The notes below the pieces were generated by a model. That model ran no database searches. It was not told the origin of the DNA and was given only the letters and a program-made list of their open reading frames with translations. The position numbers and the translations under genes were made by a program. Below are positions 46,662 to 57,031 of a stretch of DNA of 64,000 nucleotides, one piece after another (the stretch's first letter is position 1; the number at the start of each line of letters is the position of its first letter). The stretch is from Cryptomeria japonica (lineage: Eukaryota > Streptophyta > Pinopsida > Cupressales > Cupressaceae): assembly GCF_030272615.1 (NCBI RefSeq), contig NC_081414.1, positions 780,122,119 through 780,186,118 of the forward strand, given 5' to 3'.

Positions 46662-48172
46662 TGTAATTGAAAGATAAAATGATGCAAGTTCAATTCCTAA
46701 CCCAAAGTGCAAGTATCAACTAATAACAAGATTGCAGAATTAAACTTAAACAATGGAAAGCTGTAAACACAAGGACAAAACAAGAATTCAAATGGATACC
46801 CGGAGTCAAAATCTGAGTGAAAATGTTCAGGATGGGGGCGCAGGCGCCACTGTCCTGATTCTGCCCTTGAAAGTGCTCCGGAAACTGTTGTTTTTGCAAC
46901 CTGAAAAGCTGTCAAAAATACTGAAAATGCTGTCTGACAGAAGGACCAGGGCGCCCAGCGCCCCTGTCCCAGGGACCAGGGCGCCCAACGCCCCTGTCCT
47001 GGCAGGACCAGGGCACCCCATGCCCCTGTCCTGGTCTTTTGCTCTGAAATTTGGTGGGAAGGTCGGTCTCAGTCTGCTTCTTTCGGATCTGTAACTTTCG
47101 GCGTCGTCCGAGTCCCGAAACCTGCACTTATATCTGAAAAGGTGTTTGGGTGGCTATATAGGGTTTTGCCTTAGTCAAACCCCCACTTCGGTGATTTCCA
47201 CCTCCACGAATAGCCAAGTTGTATTGTAAAATGTATTGTGTGTGCAGACCTAGTGTGTGTGCAAGGTCCTAAAATGCAATAAAGCAAACTAGAGCAACCT
47301 AGAAAGTAAACCCTAATTACTTGTAAATGATAATGTAAATGCTCTAAATCAAGATGCAAAGTGATCTAAAGCATGAATAAAGGATATATTGAAGCTTATG
47401 CAAAGACATGAAAACAACATGAAATCATACCCAATCCTCAAGGGAGGAGTACAAGCCAATCTTCAGTCGGTAATCTCCTATTGTTCTTCAATGTCTTCCA
47501 AGCCCTAAATGGATGAATGAAATTGATAAATTCTTGATAGAAGGATGTTGAATGTTGTTGAAGTCTTCAAAGATCTGCTCTTTCACTGCATAGAAGGTCC
47601 CTGAAAACCAAAATTCTGATCCTTTCAAATGAAGAAAGAGAGCTCTTATGTATGAAACCCTAGGTCTTAATTTCAACTTTTGGCCGACCTAGAGATTGAA
47701 TATCTTGCCAATTTCTTGGGGTTAAGCTTTATTTTATGATTGGATCGTGCTCCTAAAATTTCGGGAAAAATGTTCCGGACCATGTGCACTCCGGGCGCCA
47801 TGGTCCTGACAACTTTTCACCAAATTTTCAAGGCCATCGGATATGATGATTTTAGAGAGAATCCCGAAGTTACAGGTGATTTCGAGATGTTTTGACCCCC
47901 GAAACCAAGCCCCCAAGTTCGAAATAGGACCTAATCAGGGTTTTTGATTAAGTGGTGTATTGGAGGAATAAAATGCGAAGGGAACGCTTTAGTGAAAGGG
48001 CCCAACTTTATGATGTAGAGAATGATGAAATAGGACCTTAGACCTAATTAATTTGATTAATTAAGTGCTTAAGGAGAAATGCAATGCAGAATGCAAAATG
48101 CACTAAGGCGGGTGCTAAACTAGGCGTGAAATTGTACCACCCTAGCAAGTGCGTACAGTTTATGACGCTACA
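46662..48172 (-). repeat. Solo LTR related to the gag-protease element family
   Basis: The plus strand runs from TGTAATTG to GACGCTACA, the same terminal pattern as the LTRs of the 4398-12126 element (TGTAATGG to ATGCTACA). Flanking hexamers CCTTGT (46656-46661) and CCTTTT (48173-48178) match at 5 of 6. It holds three GC-rich repeats (46943-46970, 46973-47001, 47004-47034) with the GACCAGGGCGCCC/GCCCCTGTCC theme. No internal retroelement domain or partner LTR is found nearby. It is a solo LTR or a diverged family member. Confidence 0.7.
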
Positions 48173-48178
48173 CCTTTT

Positions 48179-48990
48179 TTTTATATGCATATTTATTATA
48201 AGTCTCATTATTAAAATGTCTTATAAGTCTTTTTATGGTAGATATTTGACAAATAAATATAATTTCCTATCATTTATTGCATATGGTCTTATAGATCTAC
48301 TTATTGCAGATCCAAATATTTCCAAATTTAGCATTGAATTTATTTTAGTTTGGCATTTACTTATCCTAATTCATTTGCTAAATTAGTTTTCAATTGCGGA
48401 TACTCTCTAACGTTGTTGCAACCTAACATTCCACCATGTTTGAAAGGTACAATAGCTTTCATTTAATCTTAAATAATTTATAGCCAACATAATTCAATTG
48501 TTAGGGTAATATATCTTTTTAAAATCTCTACTCATTCAAGATTTCTCTTTATTGTCATATCATAAAAGAATTCTTTATGTCAATGATTCAATATTTTTCT
48601 AAATGTTTATTTTTTGGATCAAATTTGCCTGATAATTGTTTTCCCTAATTTAGGCTTCTTCCATATTCAATGTAAACCAAATGTAATTAATCATACTTGG
48701 TTTCTTTCCCATTGTCTTTGATCCAAATATTCATTTATGAAGAATCTATATCAAGTTTTTCCATTACCCAATGTGCTAGTAAAGTTCAAGCTACAAAACA
48801 TACTTGAATAACACTCCTCTCCCTAATTTTTGTGGCTATAAACATTGTCATGACACTATTTACTTTTTGTAATAGTAGATAAGGAAATATGAAGCCACAC
48901 CACAAAGTTGTATCCTCTAGGTATTTTTTACGAGTGACAATAACTAACATTTGCATTCAAACAACTGCTACCATTTTAATTTCTCAATTA
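48179..48990. other. AT-rich spacer
   Basis: No gene is recognised. It may include the outer part of the degraded Helitron that follows, but no terminal motif could be assigned. Confidence 0.4.
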
Positions 48991-48999
48991 AAAAATGAC

Positions 49000-51600
49000 A
49001 TGCTTAGAGAAAAATGAGAATTAAAAAAAGCTACAAATAAAAAGTGGAAACATATGAGTGTATAGCAAACACTACTACTTGTGACACTGAAAATGTGCTA
49101 AAACATAATAGACTATGTAGAGCTAGGGATTTCAAATACATCATTGGTGTTTGCTTGTTCAATTCACTAGAACTCCTACTAGAACATCGACTCACTTCCA
49201 TACAACTACATAATGATGTGATTGACCATTTCTTATGTTGCCTTACAAGATATGACATAGAGGCAACTCACTAGTTCAACTTTGAAATTCATCATGAAAT
49301 TTTGTTTCAAATGAACCATATTCAAGATAGAGACACTTATCTATGATGCATGTGATTGTCTGGAAAGACAAAAATAATAGACAAAGAAAGAGGACTATGC
49401 AGAGATATTTTTTGTATCCATTGGGTCTCAAAATGGCTAAATATAAAAACACATGTTTAGTCAATGACAACAGGTAAAAGCACTTGCATTTCATTGAATC
49501 ATCAAACACAAAATCTTATTGTTTACTCTTCCATGATGCTAATCCACGTTCAGGGCATTTTGAGCCACTTTTACAAATAGAAAACAAAAATACCAAATAC
49601 AAAGGAAAGGTAACATTGCGAAGAGTTAAAAGAAAAATCAGAGATAAAATTGCACCTCCATGTTCTATGTAAAATGACATGCAACAACTACAAGCTACTA
49701 ACATTAGTTCAAACCAATATAGAAAACCTAAAAAACTCAACACCACCAATATGGCAACAATTAAAAAAACCACATCCAACAATCTAAACCTTTACTCACC
49801 AATACCACTTCGTCAACTAAAAATGCAAATTAGAACCCACAAGCTTATAGATGATGAAATAATTCCACAGTACAAGTGACCACAACAAATAGTAAACATT
49901 CAATCCTTTGAACCAAAATCTAAGACAAAAACTAGTTTGTTGTAATCGGTAGAAATATTTAAACAAATAATCCAAGACACACCTAAGTATACTTTTTCAA
50001 TTTTCCTAATGTTACACTTAAAAAAGACACCTAGATATTTAAGGACAAAGAAATGAACACTTATCAAACTCTACTATAGTTTGAAGCTCCTATAATAGGA
50101 AATACAATATGCAAAATTTATAACAATGCACTACAATAGCATATGCTACCAAAATATGCAATGCCACACAATATTCAAAGTAATAAATCATTGCAATATG
50201 TACAACTTCTCTCACAACTAGAAGAATGACTAGTTTCACTTAGAATTGAATTTGCACAAATCTAGGAACAATGACATAGAAGATCGTAGTTAGGCTTGAC
50301 TGGCTCGATTATTAATGTCATTGCAAACATAGACATAATACAAATAGCACTACCACAATCTATCAATAACACAACAATAATTACAGTTTTTTCTAAAGAG
50401 GCACATGGAGTGCAAAAATTCATTTCAAAAAGGAATGGTGTGACCAAACATTATAATGAAAGCTCTCATACAAGTATCAAGAACACTACATCACAAAATG
50501 CAAAATGTGCAAATTAGGCAAGATTGGGAGGAAATCCTACAAAAAACTCAAATAATCAAGAAAAAAATGAATTAAATGAAAGTGATACTGACACAAAAAG
50601 TGACATGGAATAAGAACATCCGTCAAAAAATTTGATACATGGATACACCGAATCTAGATGCATTCACCAAATGCAAGATAAAATACTCAAGATTGCACCC
50701 ACACAAGACAATTATGCAATAGGTATTTTCTAAGACAAATATGTTGAAGAAATAAAATTCCCAACACATTTCTTCAGTAGTCCATGTGATGATGATATTC
50801 TTAAAAATTTTACAAACCAAAAGATTGCACAATGGGAATTGTTAAGCTCACAAAGAAAATTTGCATATCGCACAACCAACCTATTCTTCAAAACCATCAA
50901 AGCACTTATACAAGTCTTGTCAACAATGGGGGTCAAGATATGAAAAGGACAACTTAAAGGTATGAAACTATTTGGAAAAGATGTCAAGCAAAAGCCAAAC
51001 ATAGAAAAATGCTAAAATCAAATATTGGCTACATTGATTTCAAAAAAATAAGAATTTCCCCAAGATTAGATTTGAAAATTGTCTTCACAATGATCTGACA
51101 ACTAGGACAATTAACTTTATTCCTTACATTCACTAGCATAGAGAACAATTCGGGACCCTTGACAACAACTTTACAACATCTATATGATCTACACTACTCT
51201 AAACTAGAGCAATAGAGAACCATTACTCAAACCCAAAACCAAAATTCCCAACTTATCAAGAAAGATCCAATAATATGTGCACAATACAATATGAATAGGA
51301 TAAATGCAATGAAAAAATTATTTTTTTCTAATAAGACTTTCTTTGGATACATCATAGACTATTTTTTTAGTAACTGAATTTCAAAATCTAGGTAATGAAA
51401 ATAACCATTTTTTAATATGGATCAAAGATGCACCAATCTACGGGAAAGCTACCTCTAAAGATATTGTGCACTTTATTGAAAAGTATATTAATTGTAGCAA
51501 AAAACACTTAGACCCTGTAGTAGCATATTTGCATAAGTATCACCACACAGAGAAATGTAGGAGAAAGAAACGAAAAGTGGAAACTAGAAAATAAAAGTTA
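49000..51600 (+). pseudogene. Degraded Helitron (Helitron2/Helentron-like) OTU and Rep remnants
   Basis: Near 49484-49620 SYCLLFHDANPRSGHFEPLL resembles the end of the OTU protease domain found in some Helitron proteins. From about 50670, KILKIAPTQDNYAIGIF, DKYVEEIKFPTHFF and LSSQRKFAYRT match the Helitron replicase N-terminal region (AP-G...P...D...EE-FP...DRR). Near 51420-51570 FLIWIKDAPIYGKATSKDI, then HFIEKYINC and HKYHHTEKC, match the Helitron helicase-like N domain after the HUH motif, which itself is poorly kept. Many stops and shifts are present. No helicase motif and no 5'-TC or CTRR-3' end was found. Confidence 0.72.
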
Positions 51601-51644
51601 ATTGATGAGTGTGGAAACTAGAAAAGAAAAGTTTCTTATTTAAA

Positions 51645-51850
51645 AGGAATCTTTCCTAACAAATTGAAAACCAAATATGTGTCCTTCTCAATGCCACAAT
51701 CCTTGAGTTATGCTCTTAGCTCATTTGCATTAGCGACATATTCTTGGATTATATCAAAGTCTTTGGGGTCCAAATTTAGGAGATCACTTCCAAGTGTGTA
51801 TCCTCTTATATAAACAGCTTGACAATACAATTGACCAAGTTTATCTCAAG
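51645..51850 (-). pseudogene. Fragment of copia Gag
   Basis: The minus strand codes LNLDPKDFDIIQEYVANANE, then LRA-stop-LKDCGIEKDTYLVFNLL. This matches the UBN2 part of copia Gag (IQEYV..AN.LR..L.DCGI.K). The internal TAA may derive from CAA. No LTR or other domain adjoins, so it is a scrap, perhaps inserted in or next to the Helitron. Confidence 0.65.
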
Positions 51851-53940
51851 ATTTCTTGATTGTCTTACAGTTCTCAATATGAAAGATGAGATAAAGATAA
51901 ATATATTTTATCAAGACTCAAAGATCCATAGAAATATTAATGATCATATTAGTAGATCAACATTAGGATTTGAGGGTTCTAAAATTAATCCATCAACAAA
52001 ATGATTTAAAACTTTTTCCATTAGTTTACCCCATGCTTTAACTTTCCAAGTTGTACAATTATGTGCAGTTAAAAGAGGAAATTTAGGAGAATGCACAATT
52101 TTAAATCAAAAGGACACAAAAGGAAAGGAGCACAAGGACACAATACACCCCTAAAATTTACTCAATCAAAGAACCCTCCCTCCCCCCACTCCACAAAATT
52201 ATGATTTGGAAATTTATACTTTGTAAATTTATAGTTAGTGCTTGTAAAATGGCTACTTACAAATAAGGAAAAGTGGACTTTTGATTTCATTATTTACAAC
52301 CACCTCAATAAGGATATATCAAAATCACTAATATAAAAAAACCAAACTGGGATGTAAGCATTACAATTGAAAAATATAAGTCAAATAAAGCCATGTTCTA
52401 AAAGGAAAATTTCTAATCACAATGACTATAAACTTATAGAAGCACTGTAAAGCACAAAAAAATCACGCACTTTGAAAAAAAAATACACATCAAAAGGAGT
52501 CCATATGAGTCTGAATGATGCCCCAAAACTTGTAAAAAATAGGGATTTCCCAATATATTTGTCTACGAAAAATATTAAAAAATCATACAAATATATGAAA
52601 AGAATGAAATTCTACCCAAAATCATATAATTTCACCCAAAATCAAAAAAATATTACTTGGAAAAAAGATTTTGGATGACTGAGATATCATTGTTTGAAAA
52701 TCACCTATGTAATTAGATGCCTAAAATGCCGCCACACCTGCAAACTTGTAAATATTAGTCCACTAAACTTGTAAATATCAAGCAATCTGAGATGACCATC
52801 TCTTGAAAACTTGAATAGTATGACACTTATTTTCATCAATAGATGTTTTTGTCATTACGTACCAAATAAATCAAAAGATTATTATTAGTGCGAACGGCTA
52901 CTTTTATTCATTTTTCATTTTTCCTTTCATTATTACAATTTCTTTTGATTTCTTTCTTTTCAATAGAAATAATTTCAGTAACTGTAGGATGTAAAATGCG
53001 TCAAAATATTTCTAGGATGTAAAATGCGTCAAAATATTTGATAGAAATGAGTCTTTTTTGAAGGGAAATGTATCATGTAAGTCCAGTCGTCTGTGCCGGT
53101 CGAGAGACGGACATGTAGCGATAAACGCGAATACAGAATCTTTTCTATATTTTGATGAAAACGACTTCCATTAACAACTGGAATTTGGACCCACACGTTT
53201 AATGGTCAATTTGATAAAAGAAAAAAATTATAGTAACAAAGCTGTTTGGATAGATAAAATTTAATATCTAAATTTTAAATAAGATGAAAATTTTATTTTC
53301 AGAATTTATAAAAATAAATAAATAAGAGAAACTATTTTTTCAAGTAAGGTAGTAAAAAATAATTAGAATTAAAAATAATGTATTATATTATTTTCTTTAA
53401 AACTTGTTAGAATAAAGTATATAATGTGTGGAGCTTTTAATTTAGAATTTTCATTTTTTGAATTCTAATGTACTTTCGTGTGTGTTTAATTTGAAATTCA
53501 TTTTTTCATAGAATTTCAAAGTTTCTTTCATGAAAGAGCAATTGGTTGTATGGTAGAATATCTCACTAGCTATAAGAAATTTCTAAGTTTTGATCTCAAC
53601 CAATTCAATATTCAAATTAATGTGCTTGTAATTTAGAGTAGAAACAAATACAATCTTTATTACAAAATAGTAAAAATATGTAAAAGGACTAGATTAACCC
53701 CTATATGAATGAATATCAATTTATTTAATATTTAGATAAAAAAATGGGCCTCATTAATTACTTCTTGGTATGGATTGAGTGTAATATTGTTATTGACCAT
53801 TTGGTGTTGAGATCATAATTAATAATAGTAATTATGTAATCTCACTAATATCCATGAACATTGTTAAAGGTAAAAAAAAACTTTGTACAACTTCAAGAAA
53901 ATATTAAAGATGAAAACAAAATCAATATGACATCAAATTA
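51851..53940. other. AT-rich spacer with a short tandem duplication
   Basis: No gene is recognised. An exact 27-base tandem duplication (28-bp period) around AGGATGTAAAATGCGTC lies at 52985-53040. Confidence 0.5.
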
Positions 53941-54036
53941 TTTGCAAGTGTTTCCATTCAATGCCTGTTAGGGTATGTGCAAGCTAATGAGTCACAAATT
54001 CGTGGAAGTCTGCGCGTTGGAAAATGCACTCCGCAA

Positions 54037-54250
54037 AATGGGCCCCCATTTTCAAAGAACGGGGGCCCGTTAATGGTTCGGCCTCCTAAGTCGAAAGGTG
54101 ATGGGGGACCGAAGCTAAATAAAATGGGCCCCCATTTTCAAAAAACGGGTCCCCATTTTTAAATTCTATTTTTACCATTTTTTTTGGCAAATTTTTCATT
54201 TTCACCGTGATAGTGAATTGACAAGAGGAGATAAAAAATGGGCCCCCATG
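54037..54250. repeat. Left-end GC-rich palindromes
   Basis: Three copies of ATGGGCCCCCAT stand out in an AT-rich surround. The first two are followed by TTTTCAAA and AAC-GGG words (AACGGGGGCCCG, AACGGGTCCCC), so the left end seems to hold a tandem repeat of about 86 bp. Confidence 0.75.
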
Positions 54251-54729
54251 CTATGGTTTCCATTTCAAGTCTCCACCACTATCCCAGGTACACATTTAGT
54301 CATTTATTTTCACATTTCATAATTTTCTTGTATATTTTTCTTGGTTTTTTGTGTATTATTTAGTTTTTTTTGTATTATTTTAGTTTTTTTTTATAGTAGC
54401 CTATAAATAAATTATTTTTTATATTTGTAAATTCTTGATTTTGATCTAAAATATTTTTGAATAGTTAACCCTAAACCCTAATCAACAAATTTAGAAATCA
54501 AAACCAAACCTAGATAATTAACAAAACGAAATCGACACAAACAAAAAAATGAAAATGAAATGGAAACAAACAAAAAAAATGTAAGGAAATCGAAATAAAA
54601 CCAAACATATGTACCTAAATTGTTCTTAATCCTCATTAGGCAATACAAAAGTTACCACTAAATTAGTATAACCTTAAAAGTAATTAACATTACTCTTCAA
54701 ATTTTAGATATCAAAGTTTAGGCTTAGGT

Positions 54730-55607
54730 TTATGCCATGTCATGGCATAAAGGTCCTATTATGGTCCTATTATGTCATGTGATGGTATAAAAGGATCAAT
54801 TATGGACACATTATGTCATGTCATGGCATAATAGGACACATTATGCCATGATGGCATAAAAGGACACATTATGACATGATGGCATAATATGTCCTATTAT
54901 GCCATGACATTGCATAATGGGTTCATAGTTGGTCCTAATATATCATGTCATGGCATAATAGGACACATTATGACATGATGGCATAATATGTCCTATTATG
55001 CCATGACATTGCATAATGGGTTCATAGTTGGTCCTATTATATCATGTCATGGCATAATAGGACGTATTATGCCATCCTATTATGCCATGACATTGCATAA
55101 TAGTCCACCTATTATGCCATCATGGCATAACAGGTCCATAATAGGACCTATTAAGCCACAACATGACATGATTTTCTCAAAAATTGCCAACTTCATCATC
55201 TAATTCATCTCCAACACTGAAACTATACTAATTCAAAATGTTTACTTAGTATGATAGGACCAATTATGGACCTATTAAGCCATGATGTCATAATATGTCC
55301 TATTATGCCATGGCATTGCATAATGGATCCATAGTTGGTCCTATTATGTCATGTCATGGCATAATAGGACCTATTATGCCATCATGGCATAATAGTCCAC
55401 CTATTATGCCATAATAGGACCTACTAAGCCACAACATGACATGATTTTCTCAAAAATTGCCAACTTCATCATCTAATTCATCTCCAACACTGAAACTATG
55501 CTAATTCGACATGTTTACTTAGTATGATAGGACCAATTATGGACCTATTATGCCATGACATTGCATAATAGGTCCATAGTTGGTCCTATTATTAGATTTT
55601 TAAAAAC
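54730..55607. repeat. Palindromic array built on TATGCCATG/CATGGCATA
   Basis: About 0.9 kb is filled with TTATGCCATGACAT, ATGTCATGGCATAA, CATGATGGCAT and GGTCCTATTATG words, many as perfect or near palindromes (for example 54730-54750). A unit of about 125 bp repeats at 54831-54955 and 54957-55065. A longer unit of about 272 bp repeats at about 55137-55280 and 55410-55555. The 71-codon ORF here is a translation of the repeat. Confidence 0.92.
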
Positions 55608-57031
55608 TTATAAATATCATGTGTATCATTTAACATATCCACACCTAAAGGATTTGGTTTTGCATAAAAATTTTAAAAAAGAGAAAAGTAAACATAATTT
55701 TTTTATTCATGGGTGAAAACCATTCTTATGACACCTTGGACAAGTACCTTGGCATCATGTATAATTTTTTTTTAAAGTACCCTACACTTGGAGTATACCA
55801 TAATCCATTCAAATTCTCTTTATTCTCAACCATCCTTGTCATCATCCATATCATGTATCTCACATTCCTAGTTTTTGACCTTGATTCAAGTCTTTTAATC
55901 ATTTTGAGACATGTTTTAGGAAAATTCTAATATATAAAATCCTATTTACAGAGAACTGTTACAAAAAAATTGAGAAGATGAGTAACATATATCCACATCT
56001 CTACCAAAGTAGGGAGTATGAGTTGAACATGTGATGCCTACCTAGGTAGATATCTACCCAAGTAATCTTATCCTATCCTCTAGGTGCAAATATGCAATAC
56101 AATAGTTAGGTAAATGCAAGAAAATAATGATGCACCAACAAAGTGAATGTACACATTGAGGTGACACATAACATAAAAGAGAAACCACTAGATATCACAT
56201 GATTTAAACTTTTATGTTTACTTCATATTCTATTACTTCATGTGTTTTATCTCCTATTATTACATTAAATCTAATCTTTTTTAGTAACTACTAATTTCCC
56301 ATAATGATTGATGTCTTATACTTTAATCTTTGTTCTAGCTTATGGTCTTCAAGACTATTTGCTTCACATGTATGTTCATATAGTGTTTTTTAAATCTTAT
56401 TAAAGCATTATCTTATGTTTGTATATTGGTTAATCTATCTTCTTAAAGTATTATCTAATGTTCATACATTGCCCTGTTATTATAGAGAATATAATAGATT
56501 ATCACTATTTGATCACACATTTTTGCATCTTAATATCATATGATTGTGCCTCACATGATGATCTTATGATCATATCTTGGTTTATAGAGCGTAATGATCT
56601 TACATTTCAATATCTTATTTTAAGCACTTATCATCAATCCTTATATATTCTTACACTAGAAGGAGGATCATCTTATTTCTCACTTCTTTATTGATCTTAT
56701 GTATGAAATATTTTATATTGATTTTAATAGTTGATGCATTTTACAAGAAATGAATTTATTAAATTGAATATATAATAGATTTATGATGTTTCATTGAAAG
56801 TTTTTATTAAGTTTTGTGTGCAAAATTTATATTTAAAGATTCAATAGTATGTACATGTATATTTTTTTAAGTTCAATATTATATATATATTTCATGCGTA
56901 TCTCATTCAACAACATAAAAATGTTACTATTTATAAATTTTTTTTTTAATTTAGTAAAATAGATTCTTCTTTGACATAGAGTTGTATATAATTCATGTAT
57001 ATCTTTATATATGTAGGAGCTCTTTGTTATC
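55608..57031. other. Transposon interior upstream of the plus gene
   Basis: AT-rich with no supported ORF. At about 55660-55760 it contains a decayed match to the post-integrase region of the Tat element (41120-41220), with GGTGAAAACCATTCT and GGACAAGTACC as the clearest words. Confidence 0.5.

Noticed and set aside
46827-47127. Minus-strand ORFs with repeated GALGALVPGTG-like units
   Set aside because: They come from the GC-rich palindromic repeats of the solo LTR, with no independent support.
48084-48386. ORF of 100 codons across the end of the solo LTR
   Set aside because: It crosses the LTR boundary and its hydrophobic part is AT-rich translation; no family recognised.
54466-54483. Telomere-like AACCCTAAACCCTAA
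   Set aside because: Only about two units are present, far too few for an interstitial telomere tract.
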